Below the pieces are notes generated by a model, which saw nothing but the letters and a program-made list of their open reading frames with translations, ran no database searches and was not told the DNA's origin. From Verrucomicrobiales bacterium (GTDB taxonomy: Bacteria; Verrucomicrobiota; Verrucomicrobiia; Limisphaerales; UBA9464), in the NCBI GenBank assembly GCA_027490985.1, contig JAIXXC010000264.1, positions 1 through 35,126 on the forward strand: a DNA stretch of 35,126 nucleotides. The letters run 5' to 3'. A program made the position numbers and the translations under genes. This document shows, piece by piece, positions 1 to 7,398 of this stretch; position 1 is the stretch's first letter, and every line of letters starts with the position of its first letter.

Positions 1-402
<402 letters not shown>

Positions 403-457
403 AATATAACGTTGTAACCCTTGTTTCTTCTCAGCCTGTTTGACCAGGCCGGTTTAC

Positions 458-467
458 TCCAAGAGCA
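458..467 (-). promoter_or_regulatory. boxA-like antitermination element in the 16S leader
   Basis: On the minus strand this reads TGCTCTTGGA, close to the bacterial boxA consensus TGCTCTTTAA, and lies about 56 nt upstream of the mature 16S 5' end. Just upstream in the transcript a 6-bp hairpin (475-480 with 491-496, GGCAGC/GCTGCC) is visible. In rRNA leaders boxA recruits the NusB/S10 antitermination complex. The assignment rests on sequence resemblance and position only. Confidence 0.4.
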
Positions 468-719
468 TTTTTGTGGCAGCCGATTGCTCAGCTGCCGGGC
501 TCTTCACTCATCGTGCATTTCAATTTTCAATGAACCAGCCGGCTATCCTTTTTCGACACAGACTTTTAACAGTCCCATCTTCGAAGAATTTCTTTCGAAA
601 CCCTTCAAAATCACCCTTTCAGGCGACGAAAAATGTGATCGAAGATTGTTTCAGCTTCGACCCGCTCAGCTGTCGAACTCAGCGACCGTTTGAATCGCGT
701 TGTTCGTAAGAACGAGAAC

Positions 720-770
720 AGTTAAGCCTAGCCCCTTCAGACTGACAACACCTTTTTGGAAATTTTTTGC
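720..770 (-). promoter_or_regulatory. Predicted rRNA operon promoter with UP-like element
   Basis: Minus strand: a TTGTCA -35 box (743-748) and a TTAACT -10 box (720-725) are separated by 17 bases. Directly upstream lies an A/T-rich run (about 751-770, AAAAAATTTCC then AAAAAGG) resembling an UP element, an unusual composition in this GC-rich window. Transcription would start near 713, giving a leader of about 310 nt before 16S. A short inverted repeat (GTTC-TTAC-GAAC, about 702-713) sits at the predicted start. The -35 fits sigma-70 well, the -10 only moderately. Confidence 0.5.
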
Positions 771-839
771 ACATTCGTCAAAACAGGCCGTTTTCCTGAG
801 GTTTCCAGGGGTTGTTTTCTGCAAGATTGCTGCGATCCA

Positions 840-1050
840 TCGCTCTCTGCCCATCGAGTAACCGGGGCAACGAGTCTCCAGGGTGTGGCAGTGCAGAGCT
901 CTGCGCCTTCTTCCCAGGGTCAGTCGATTCACGTTCGAGGCCCGTCAACAGGGGCTGCGCTTGGGGTTCCCCCGGTGATTTCAGGTTCCCGATGAGGACG
1001 ATTGGTCCTCGGTAAACCCAAGCCCTGCTCTCCTCGGCACCTTTGGAGAA
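840..1050. other. Gene-free region rich in inverted repeats; possible structured RNA
   Basis: No convincing protein gene lies between the rRNA promoter and miaE (about 770-1290). Several pairings can be drawn: CTCCAGGGTG (about 875-884) with CACCTTTGGAG (1038-1048) as a closing stem containing two G-U pairs and a bulge; the palindrome GCAGAGCTCTGC (893-904); GCTTGGGGTT (959-968) with AACCCAAGC (1015-1023); and a perfect hairpin GAGGAC/GTCCTC (994-999/1005-1010). Together they suggest a branched RNA of about 170 nt just before a terminator-like hairpin. I recognised no hallmark of SRP RNA, tmRNA, RNase P RNA or a known riboswitch. The strand is uncertain. Confidence 0.3.
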
Positions 1051-1053
1051 TTT

Positions 1054-1093
1054 CAAGAAAGGCGGCCGTGAGCCGCACCATTTCTTGGTGCCG
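1054..1093. terminator. Possible bidirectional Rho-independent terminator
   Basis: CAAGAAA (1054-1060) pairs with TTTCTTG (1081-1087) around an inner GC stem GCGGC/GCCGC (1062-1066/1072-1076) with a 5-base loop. Either strand therefore gives a GC stem followed by a short T-rich stretch (TTTCTT). The T tract is short and interrupted. No annotated gene ends here, so if real it would serve an unannotated transcript such as the candidate RNA just upstream. Confidence 0.35.
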
Positions 1094-1293
1094 TGGCCGC
1101 TGCTGACAACTTGCAACTCAACCCAGCAGTTAGCCGCTTGGGCAGTGACTGCATCAGCTTCGAACCAGCTTGAGAATTCCCCGAGTCCGCCCAGAACAAC
1201 CGTTCTCAGTGCGCACCCAATACCCGATATCGGCTCGTTGCGGTTTGGTCGTTCCGGCTCCCACTGGCGGGTCTTTCCGCTTAGGCTTTCGTC

Positions 1294-1866
1294 ATGCTGA
1301 TGTTGCGTCGTTCGGTCGACCCGGATTGGGCACCCAGGGTGACCCGTGATCTGAATGCCCTGCTCGTCGATCATGCCCACCTCGAACGGAAGGCCGCGAC
1401 GACCGCCATCCAGCTGGAGAAATACCGGGAGCTTTTTCCGAAGGTGCATGCGCTCAATCAGATCGCCATCGAGGAACTCCAACATTTCGAGCTGGTGCTC
1501 GGACTGCTGGAACGACGCGGCTGGTCCTTCGGGCAACCCCAACGCAGCGAATGGATCACCGGCATGATGCGGGGTGTCCGGCAGGGCCGGCGCGAGTCGG
1601 CCATCGACCATCTGGTGGTCTGTGCGCTGATCGAAGGGCGCAGTTGCGAGAAGTTTCAAATTCTGGCCGCCCACCTCGCGGGTTCAGAACCGGAATTGGC
1701 CCGCTTTTATCAGTCGCTCGTCGAGTCCGAGGGCAACCACTACGCCACCTACCTCATCATGGCCCGCGAGATCGACCTCGATGAAACCGATGCCCGTCTC
1801 GACTGGTTTCTGGATCGGGACGCCGATCTCATGGCACTCCGCCACGACCTGTGCATCCTGCACTGA
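1294..1866 (+). CDS. miaE: tRNA-(ms2io6A)-hydroxylase, MiaE family
   Basis: 190 residues. MiaE is a di-iron ferritin-like monooxygenase that hydroxylates the isopentenyl side chain of 2-methylthio-N6-isopentenyladenosine at tRNA position 37. Visible family signatures are the first helix DHAHLERKAA (residues 26-35, Glu31), the ExxH pair EELQH (Glu61, His64), Glu114 in ALIEGRSCEKF, and the second ExxH pair ESEGNHY (Glu146, His149), giving the expected set of iron ligands. An in-frame stop at 1282-1284 limits the N terminus; ATG 1294 or ATG 1300 are the only nearby starts and neither has a strong ribosome binding site. It is convergent with the downstream gene, with an 18-base gap. Length fits short bacterial MiaE proteins. 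The hydroxylation substrate is known from the family, not shown here. Confidence 0.88.
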   Translation: MLMLRRSVDPDWAPRVTRDLNALLVDHAHLERKAATTAIQLEKYRELFPKVHALNQIAIEELQHFELVLGLLERRGWSFGQPQRSEWITGMMRGVRQGRRESAIDHLVVCALIEGRSCEKFQILAAHLAGSEPELARFYQSLVESEGNHYATYLIMAREIDLDETDARLDWFLDRDADLMALRHDLCILH

Positions 1867-1884
1867 GCGGGAACCACGCCCGAT

Positions 1885-2820
1885 TCAACTCGGGATCGGC
1901 AGCAACCGGGGCCACTGGCAGTCGTGACAAGCGACCGCCGCCGGGGTGAATTGGCTGCGGCATCTTGGGCAATACTGGGTGTGGGTCGGATCGGTGGGCG
2001 ACGGGGGCTGATCCCATGCGGCCGGGTTCAACCCCCGCTCCAGCGCCAGCCGTTCGATCTGGTCCATCCAGGCTCGGCGCTTCGCCCGTGCTGATTCGGA
2101 CGAAGCCTCCGGGCCTGGATCGTTCCTTTCGGACTCTGCGTGGTTCAGGCGTCGCCAGTGGACGGCGGCCACCTTCTCCCAATCGCGAAATCCGGGCAAA
2201 GCCGCCGCCACCGCCAGCGGGTGGAAGCCCTCAAGAGCTTCCTTGTGGACCAGATCGGCCGAGCGGATCGCCGCCAAAGGAGACAGGCTGGCGGAAAGGA
2301 CCAACCTGAGTCGTTCATCCCCGGATTCCGGGTACTGCCGTCGATGCGTTTGAAACACCCTGACCGCATTGACAGCCATGAGCACCAGCAGCGGGGGGAA
2401 CACGATCCAGAGCATCGACCGGAATCCGATCCATTGAAGTGTCACCGGGGCCACCACCCAGATCACAGCCATCAGGCTCCAGGATAGCCAACGGAGCTCC
2501 TGGAATGCCGTCTCCACCGAGTTGCGGCGACGCTCCACCTCGGACCGTGAAAACACCGACTCGAGCCCCACCGTGCCCTCTGGATCACCCGCAGGCTGGT
2601 TCACCGTCGTCCACGGCACCGCATAGGCACGCGCCCACCCGGGAAGCGGATAGACCCAATGCAACGAGCCGCGAACCGTGGAGATCAGAGCCCCACTGGA
2701 GGCCAACTCCCAGCCCCGTCCGCGACGCCGAAACAGACCGACATCGGGACGAACCCAAACCACGAACTCCGAGAGGTGAAGCACCAGAAGAGCCAGCAGA
2801 AGCATCGGCACTTCACCCAT
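1885..2820 (-). CDS. Membrane protein with C-terminal zinc ribbon, function unknown
   Basis: 311 residues; I do not recognise a named family. One hydrophobic segment lies at the N terminus (about 5-23) and a longer hydrophobic block at about 112-157 looks like two transmembrane helices. The C terminus carries two CxxC knuckles, CPRC (284-287) and CHDC (298-301), ten residues apart, typical of a zinc ribbon. The middle (about 225-265) is charged and Arg/Glu-rich. It lies 21 bases after the beta-CASP hydrolase stop in the same direction and may be the last gene of the two-component operon. Such ribbons often bind nucleic acid or stabilise protein contacts, but nothing here specifies the role. 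Confidence 0.75.
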   Translation of the reverse strand: MGEVPMLLLALLVLHLSEFVVWVRPDVGLFRRRGRGWELASSGALISTVRGSLHWVYPLPGWARAYAVPWTTVNQPAGDPEGTVGLESVFSRSEVERRRNSVETAFQELRWLSWSLMAVIWVVAPVTLQWIGFRSMLWIVFPPLLVLMAVNAVRVFQTHRRQYPESGDERLRLVLSASLSPLAAIRSADLVHKEALEGFHPLAVAAALPGFRDWEKVAAVHWRRLNHAESERNDPGPEASSESARAKRRAWMDQIERLALERGLNPAAWDQPPSPTDPTHTQYCPRCRSQFTPAAVACHDCQWPRLLPIPS

Positions 2821-2841
2821 GGCGCATCCCTCCGGTGTGGA

Positions 2842-4239
2842 TCACAGATCCAGGGCTTGTCCCGGTGCCGGTTGAAGAACCTTGATCTTGGGGTGACGGG
2901 CCTGGATCTGCTCGCAGATCCAACCCTTGGCATCGGTATCGCCGTGCCCCAGCACCACGACTCGGGGATTCACTTCGGCCACCATGGACATCAGATCGTC
3001 CCGGTTGGCATGCGCGGTGAGGTCGAAATCGTAGACCTCGCAATTGCGATTCAACTTGCCCACCGACGGGCTGAACTGGAACCGCTCACCCGGCTTGGCG
3101 GCCTTGAGGCGCCCTCCGGGGGTCTCGGAGTCGGCGTAGCCGACGAAGAAGATCCCGTGCCGCTGGTCGCCGACGATCCGCGCCGCCAACGCATGGGCAC
3201 CGGTGTTCTCGCTCATCATGCCGGCGGTCATCACGAAGATCCTTCCCCCGCGGAGCGACATCGATTCGATGTCGTTGGTGGAAATCACCTGGAGATTCAG
3301 CGCGTGGGTCAACTTGAGGTTGGGATGATGCCGGTGGGTCCGGTTCGATTGGAGGTCGTAGATCTCGGTGAAGACGCGGCCCAGACCACCGATGTAGACC
3401 GGCTGCTCGCGAAGCTTGCCCGAGCGCATCAACAGCGCCAGGAATGCCAGGATTTCCTGGGTTCGGCCGAGCGCGAAGGCCGGAATGAGCACCGTTCCCT
3501 TGCGGGCGAGGACCCGATTGATCCCTTCGGCCAGGCGTTCGAGTTCCTGATCGCGGCTGAAGTGGGGAGGCAACTGCCGGTTGCCACGAGTGGTCTCCAT
3601 CACCAGCACGTCGGCACGCACCCCCTCGAAATCGGCCGACCTGAGGAGCGTCTGGTCGTGGAAACAGACATCGCCCGAATAGAAGAGGCTCTGCTTGCGA
3701 CCGCGCACCAGAACCCCTGCCGAACCGAGAGCATGGCCGGCATCAAAGAATTCCAAGGTCGGGCCTCGCCCGCGACCGGGGGTCGAACCTTGGGGACGGG
3801 CGAATTGCGCCCATTCGATCTCCCGGCGGTAGCCGAAGCCCTGGAACACCGGCGCGTAGTCGTCGACCTCCTCGTGGGTGTAGAGAGGGTATTCCCGGAT
3901 GCCCAACTCATCGCGCTGGCGCACCATCACATTCACTGAATTGTGGAGGACCCGCTCGACGATGAAATAGCTCAGGTCCGTCATCAGGACCTTGGCGTGG
4001 GGAAAGTACTGGAGCGCCACCGGCAGGGAACCGACATGATCGTGGTGGCAATGGGTCAGCGCGATGGCGTCGACCTCCAGATCCTTCACCGATTCATAGA
4101 GAGGCAGGGAAGAGAGACCTTCGCGCTTGGGGTGGGTCCCCGCATCCATCAAAAGCTGGTGCCCGTCCACCGAAAGCATCCAGGCGCTGGCTCCGATGTC
4201 GTGGTCCGGGTTGAGATTCGTAATCCGCATCGCGGACAT
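2842..4239 (-). CDS. Beta-CASP metallo-beta-lactamase-fold hydrolase (predicted RNA-processing nuclease)
   Basis: 465 residues from ATG 4239, preferred over GTG 4263 because AGGG lies 7 bases upstream. MBL-fold motifs are in order: Asp32 (MDAG), the HxHxDH zinc motif as HCHHDH (63-68), a later His in GHALGSAG and Asp in SGDVCF. Beta-CASP motifs follow: METTRGNR (motif A Glu), LTAHANRDDL (motif B His) and VLGHGDTDA (motif C His). The family includes archaeal/bacterial CPSF-73-like endoribonucleases and 5'-exonucleases that cut RNA with two zinc ions. There is no KH domain and no RNase J signature. It starts 42 bases after the sensor kinase stop and is probably cotranscribed. The fold and active site are clear; RNA as substrate is inferred from the family. 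Confidence 0.85.
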   Translation of the reverse strand: MSAMRITNLNPDHDIGASAWMLSVDGHQLLMDAGTHPKREGLSSLPLYESVKDLEVDAIALTHCHHDHVGSLPVALQYFPHAKVLMTDLSYFIVERVLHNSVNVMVRQRDELGIREYPLYTHEEVDDYAPVFQGFGYRREIEWAQFARPQGSTPGRGRGPTLEFFDAGHALGSAGVLVRGRKQSLFYSGDVCFHDQTLLRSADFEGVRADVLVMETTRGNRQLPPHFSRDQELERLAEGINRVLARKGTVLIPAFALGRTQEILAFLALLMRSGKLREQPVYIGGLGRVFTEIYDLQSNRTHRHHPNLKLTHALNLQVISTNDIESMSLRGGRIFVMTAGMMSENTGAHALAARIVGDQRHGIFFVGYADSETPGGRLKAAKPGERFQFSPSVGKLNRNCEVYDFDLTAHANRDDLMSMVAEVNPRVVVLGHGDTDAKGWICEQIQARHPKIKVLQPAPGQALDL

Positions 4240-4281
4240 GGATAGACCCTGCGGACCCCTCACCGCAAACGCGGAAAGTGT

Positions 4282-5838
4282 TTATTCGATGCTCGGGCTT
4301 CCGGAAGTCTGCCCCTCATCGAGCGGTTGCAAGACCAGCGTGGCGACCAGGCCGCGCTCAGGACCATTGGCCAATTCCAGGCGTCCGCGACAGGCGGCCA
4401 TGCAGCTTTTGACGATGGCCAAACCCAATCCGGTGCCGCCGGTATCGCTCGAACGGGATCGGTCCGGCCGGTAGAACGGCTCCCCCAGCCGGCGGAGTTC
4501 GGCCTCGGAAACCCCGGGTCCGGAGTCGGCGACCCGCCACAGGATCGAACCCGAGGCATCGACGAGGGACTCGATGCGGATACCTCCCCGACTGCCGCCG
4601 TGGTGGCGTGCATTGCGCAGCAGATTTCCCATGGCCCGTTCGACCAGCTCGGCGTGCCCCAGGGCCCTCATTCCGGCCGGCACATCGACCGAGAGCCCCG
4701 AGGCCTCGGGCCACTCACGGGCCACGACCTTGCGGGTCAACTCGTCCAACGAAACCGGCCCCATCGCGGCATCGATCGGCTTCAACGCGGCCTTGGAGAA
4801 TTGAAGCAACTCGTTGACCAACCCGGACATGTGGCGCACCTCCTCCCGGACATCGTCCACATATGACCGGGTGTCTCCATCGGTCCGCTGCTCCAGGATT
4901 CCCAACGCCATCTCCATCCGGGCCAGCGGAGAGCACAGTTCGTGGGCCACATCGCCCAGGAAGCGCTTCTGGCCATGGACCAATCCGTCCAACCGGCCGG
5001 ACATGCGGTTGATCGCCCCGCCCAGTCGCCCCAACTCGTCTCCCCGATCGTCCGGCACCACCGTGTCGAAACGCCCCTCGGCGATCTGCTCGGTCGCCGC
5101 CGTCATCCGGGTGACCGAGCGGGTGATTCCGCGCACGAACGGCAACCACCACAACACCGAGACGGCGATCACGGCCGAGGCGGCCCAGAACCACGAGTGG
5201 ACATCGAAGAACAGCCCGCCCGCCGACAAGGTTTGCGACACCATCGCCATCCGAAGCCCGCGGGGAAGACCGGGACCGCGGATCGGATTGCCATGGACCA
5301 ACCAATACCGGGCCGGACGTCCGGAGCGCAGAAAGATCCGAGGCCCGCCAGTCTGAGGGCGAAGACCGGCACGGGATGGCGGCGGTCCGGGATTGCCCAG
5401 GGGACCGGGATCAAAACGATCTTCAGGGAAGGCTCCGGGGGGCGGCCCCGGCCTGCGGTCGTCGGATCCCGGACCCGGACCCGGACCCGGCCCCGAACCT
5501 GGACCGGCGATTTGCCGCAATCGGGACGGGAGTTCCGGCGGAATCTCCAGCCGGGCTCCCAGGAAGCGGGATCCGTCTTCGCGCAGCAACAGCACTCGGA
5601 CCGGGTAGGCTTCTTCGAACCGGGCGAGGGCGTTCTCCCACTCGGGCAGCGGCCGGTCTCTCAATTCGGCCGTGAGAGCATTGGCCGCGGCCATCGAGCG
5701 ATCTCCGGCCACTTTCCCCAGCAGGGAATCACCGCCCAATTCGGTCCACAGGAAAACGCCGAACGCGACCCCCAGGATGAGCAGGTTGAGCAGCGACCAG
5801 ATCAGGATACGGCCCAGCAACGGGAGCCTGAGGATCAT
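4282..5838 (-). CDS. Sensor histidine kinase (CpxA/EnvZ-like architecture)
   Basis: 518 residues. TM1 is at about 10-31, a periplasmic region at 32-215, TM2 at about 216-234 and a HAMP linker at 235-287. The H box DVAHELCSPLARM carries the phospho-acceptor His299. An N box (NLLRNARHH), G1 box (ADSGPGVS) and G2 box (GGTGLGLAIVK) complete the catalytic domain. The periplasmic domain contains an unusual Gly/Pro-rich low-complexity stretch (about 112-160, with a GPGPGPGPG run) encoded by a CGGACC repeat near 5465-5505. The start ATG overlaps the stop of the response regulator by 4 bases (ATGA), so the two are translationally coupled partners. The signal is unknown; CpxA-like kinases sense envelope stress, and this one lies beside a divergent secreted EF-hand protein. 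Confidence 0.93.
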   Translation of the reverse strand: MILRLPLLGRILIWSLLNLLILGVAFGVFLWTELGGDSLLGKVAGDRSMAAANALTAELRDRPLPEWENALARFEEAYPVRVLLLREDGSRFLGARLEIPPELPSRLRQIAGPGSGPGPGPGPGSDDRRPGPPPGAFPEDRFDPGPLGNPGPPPSRAGLRPQTGGPRIFLRSGRPARYWLVHGNPIRGPGLPRGLRMAMVSQTLSAGGLFFDVHSWFWAASAVIAVSVLWWLPFVRGITRSVTRMTAATEQIAEGRFDTVVPDDRGDELGRLGGAINRMSGRLDGLVHGQKRFLGDVAHELCSPLARMEMALGILEQRTDGDTRSYVDDVREEVRHMSGLVNELLQFSKAALKPIDAAMGPVSLDELTRKVVAREWPEASGLSVDVPAGMRALGHAELVERAMGNLLRNARHHGGSRGGIRIESLVDASGSILWRVADSGPGVSEAELRRLGEPFYRPDRSRSSDTGGTGLGLAIVKSCMAACRGRLELANGPERGLVATLVLQPLDEGQTSGSPSIE

Positions 5839-6578
5839 TCCGGATCCTCCGGGTCGACCATCATGTAACCGGCCGAACGGACCGTGCGGATGAACCGCGG
5901 ATGCTTGGGGTCGTCGTCGAGTTTCTTGCGCAGGGCCGAGATGTGCACATCGATGGATCGATCGAACACATCGTAGTCGCGCTCGCGAATCTCATCGAGC
6001 AACGCTTCGCGTGTCTTGACCCTCCCGCAGGCCTTGGCCAGTGAGAGCAACAGGTCGTATTCGACCGGGGTCAGGACCAGCGGAACATCACCCAGAACCG
6101 CCGTGCGGGAGGCGGGCCGAACCCGCAGAGCCCCCACCACATGCTCCTCGTCGGCGGCGGTTTCGGCGTTCTGGGAACGCCCCGTGCGGCGGGTGACGGC
6201 CCTCAATCGGGCCAGCAGCTCCCGGGTGGAGAAGGTCTTGGGAAGATAATCGTCGGCCCCCATTTCCAGACCGACGATGCGGTCGGCTTCATCGCCCCGG
6301 GCCGTGAGCATGAGCACCGGCACATCCACCTTGGCGCGGATCCGCTTGAGCACCTCGAAGCCGTCGAGACCCGGTAGCATCAGGTCGAGGAGAATCGCGT
6401 GCCAAGGCTCACCCACGGCCCGTTCCACCCCCTCCGGACCGGTGTGAACGGCCTCCACGGCATAGCCCATGGGAGCGAGATAATCGCGGATCAACCGACA
6501 CAACTTCCGATCATCGTCGATGACCAACACCCGCGGCAGGGCATCGCGCGCGGCAGAATGAGGGGTGAGAGAGTTCAT
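5835..6578 (-). CDS. OmpR/PhoB-family response regulator
   Basis: 247 residues from ATG 6578, chosen because AAGG lies 8 bases upstream and the receiver domain begins soon after; the frame remains open to 6650. The receiver domain (about 15-125) has the acidic cluster DDD (21-23), phospho-acceptor Asp65 in LLDLMLPG, switch Thr92 in LTARG and Lys114. A winged-helix DNA-binding domain fills about 150-247, ending in the typical RTVRSAGYMM. The residue after the conserved Lys is Thr (LPKTF) instead of the near-universal Pro (LPKPF). It is first in the operon with the kinase and probably controls genes across the divergent intergenic region, possibly itself. Confidence 0.93.
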   Translation of the reverse strand: MNSLTPHSAARDALPRVLVIDDDRKLCRLIRDYLAPMGYAVEAVHTGPEGVERAVGEPWHAILLDLMLPGLDGFEVLKRIRAKVDVPVLMLTARGDEADRIVGLEMGADDYLPKTFSTRELLARLRAVTRRTGRSQNAETAADEEHVVGALRVRPASRTAVLGDVPLVLTPVEYDLLLSLAKACGRVKTREALLDEIRERDYDVFDRSIDVHISALRKKLDDDPKHPRFIRTVRSAGYMMVDPEDPE

Positions 6579-6782
6579 GACCAAGACCTTCGGGACGCTT
6601 CCGCCTCGATGCGAGGAACGCTCATCGGGCGACCGGTCACTGGGGAGCACATTTACGCCTGCTTAACAATTTTCCCTTCGGACGACATCATTTCATTACA
6701 GAGCCAGGCTTTTATGTTGCCACAACAAGACGCCGACAATTCGCCGGCAACCGACAACAAACACCTCCCACACAATACTCCC
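6579..6782. promoter_or_regulatory. Divergent intergenic region between response regulator and EF-hand gene
   Basis: This 204-base gap must hold promoters for both directions. On the minus strand GTTAA-N6-GTAAA (6652-6667) resembles the CpxR box (GTAAA-N5-GTAAA), with 11- instead of 10-base periodicity. A related TTTCATTACAG lies at about 6689-6700. I see no strong -35/-10 pair. The region is AT-richer (about 6660-6720) than its surroundings, as expected of a promoter. Confidence 0.35.
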
Positions 6783-7199
6783 ATGACTCCCATGAACACA
6801 CTCAACCGCACCCTGATGGCCCTGGCACTGGCGGGCGCCACCCTCACTGCCATCGCCCAGAGCGATGACGGCGGTCGTCCCCCCGGTGGCCCCGGTGGCC
6901 CCGGCGGTCCCGAAGGCGGTCGTCCGCGCATGGTTTCGCCCTTGATGGAAGCCTTGGATACCAACCGCGACGGAATCATCGATGCCGACGAACTCAAGAA
7001 CGCCTCGGTCTCGCTGCTGAAACTCGACAAGAACGGGGACGGCAAGCTCACCCAAGACGAATTGCGCCCGAGTCGGCCTCCAGGGGGCCGCGGTCCTGGC
7101 GGTCCTGGCGGTCCTGGCGGTCCTGGTGGCCCCGGCGGCCCTGACCGTGAGGGGCGCACGAGGGGCGAAGGACGTCCGACGCGCCCGGAACAACGCTGA
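6783..7199 (+). CDS. Small secreted EF-hand protein with GGP repeats
   Basis: 138 residues from ATG 6783 (ATG 6792 is equally possible; neither has a clear ribosome binding site). A signal peptide is visible at about 1-26, with hydrophobic core LMALALAGATLTAIAQ. Two canonical 12-residue EF-hand loops follow: DTNRDGIIDADE (59-70) and DKNGDGKLTQDE (82-93), with acidic residues at positions 1, 3, 5 and 12 fit for calcium. Flanks are low complexity: GGPGGPGGP at 35-43 and a longer GGP run at 105-120, encoded by 9-base tandem repeats (about 7088-7140). It is divergent from the two-component operon whose kinase has a similar Gly/Pro-rich periplasmic stretch. It probably acts in the periplasm or at the cell surface; no enzymatic domain is seen. 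Confidence 0.85.
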   Translation: MTPMNTLNRTLMALALAGATLTAIAQSDDGGRPPGGPGGPGGPEGGRPRMVSPLMEALDTNRDGIIDADELKNASVSLLKLDKNGDGKLTQDELRPSRPPGGRGPGGPGGPGGPGGPGGPDREGRTRGEGRPTRPEQR

Positions 7200-7251
7200 T
7201 CGCCTCGGCCACACGAGGTTCCACTGGACCTCGGCGTTGAGCCTCTCGAAG

Positions 7252-7294
7252 ACCGGCAGCCCTCTTCTCCGCGGAGGAAGGTTCGCCGGTTTTC
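7252..7294 (+). terminator. Rho-independent terminator after the EF-hand gene
   Basis: ACCGGC (7252-7257) pairs with GCCGGT (7285-7290) around an inner palindrome CTCCGCGGAG (7267-7276), and the second arm runs into TTTT (7290-7293). It lies 53 bases after the EF-hand stop, between convergent genes. The T tract is short and the stem is interrupted. Confidence 0.5.
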
Positions 7295-7398
7295 TGCGTT
7301 GATGTTCCGCACGACTCGGTGCCGACAGCATCGATCGACCATCTCAGCGATTGCCATCGAACCCCAAGGGCGGTGGTCGCGCCCGGCACCCCCTTATT

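Noticed and set aside
840-1050. 6S RNA, SRP RNA, tmRNA or RNase P RNA
   Set aside because: The closing stem and size suggested 6S RNA, but a strong stem lies in the 3' half where 6S needs an apical arm with a central bubble. No SRP GGAA-type domain, tRNA-like ends or RNase P core sequences were seen.
778-1674. Long minus-strand open frame of 298 codons
   Set aside because: It runs antisense through most of miaE and the inverted-repeat region, has no recognisable domain, and miaE on the other strand has clear di-iron motifs.
2659-3939. Plus-strand open frame of 426 codons opposite the beta-CASP gene
   Set aside because: Antisense shadow; the minus strand carries all beta-CASP motifs.
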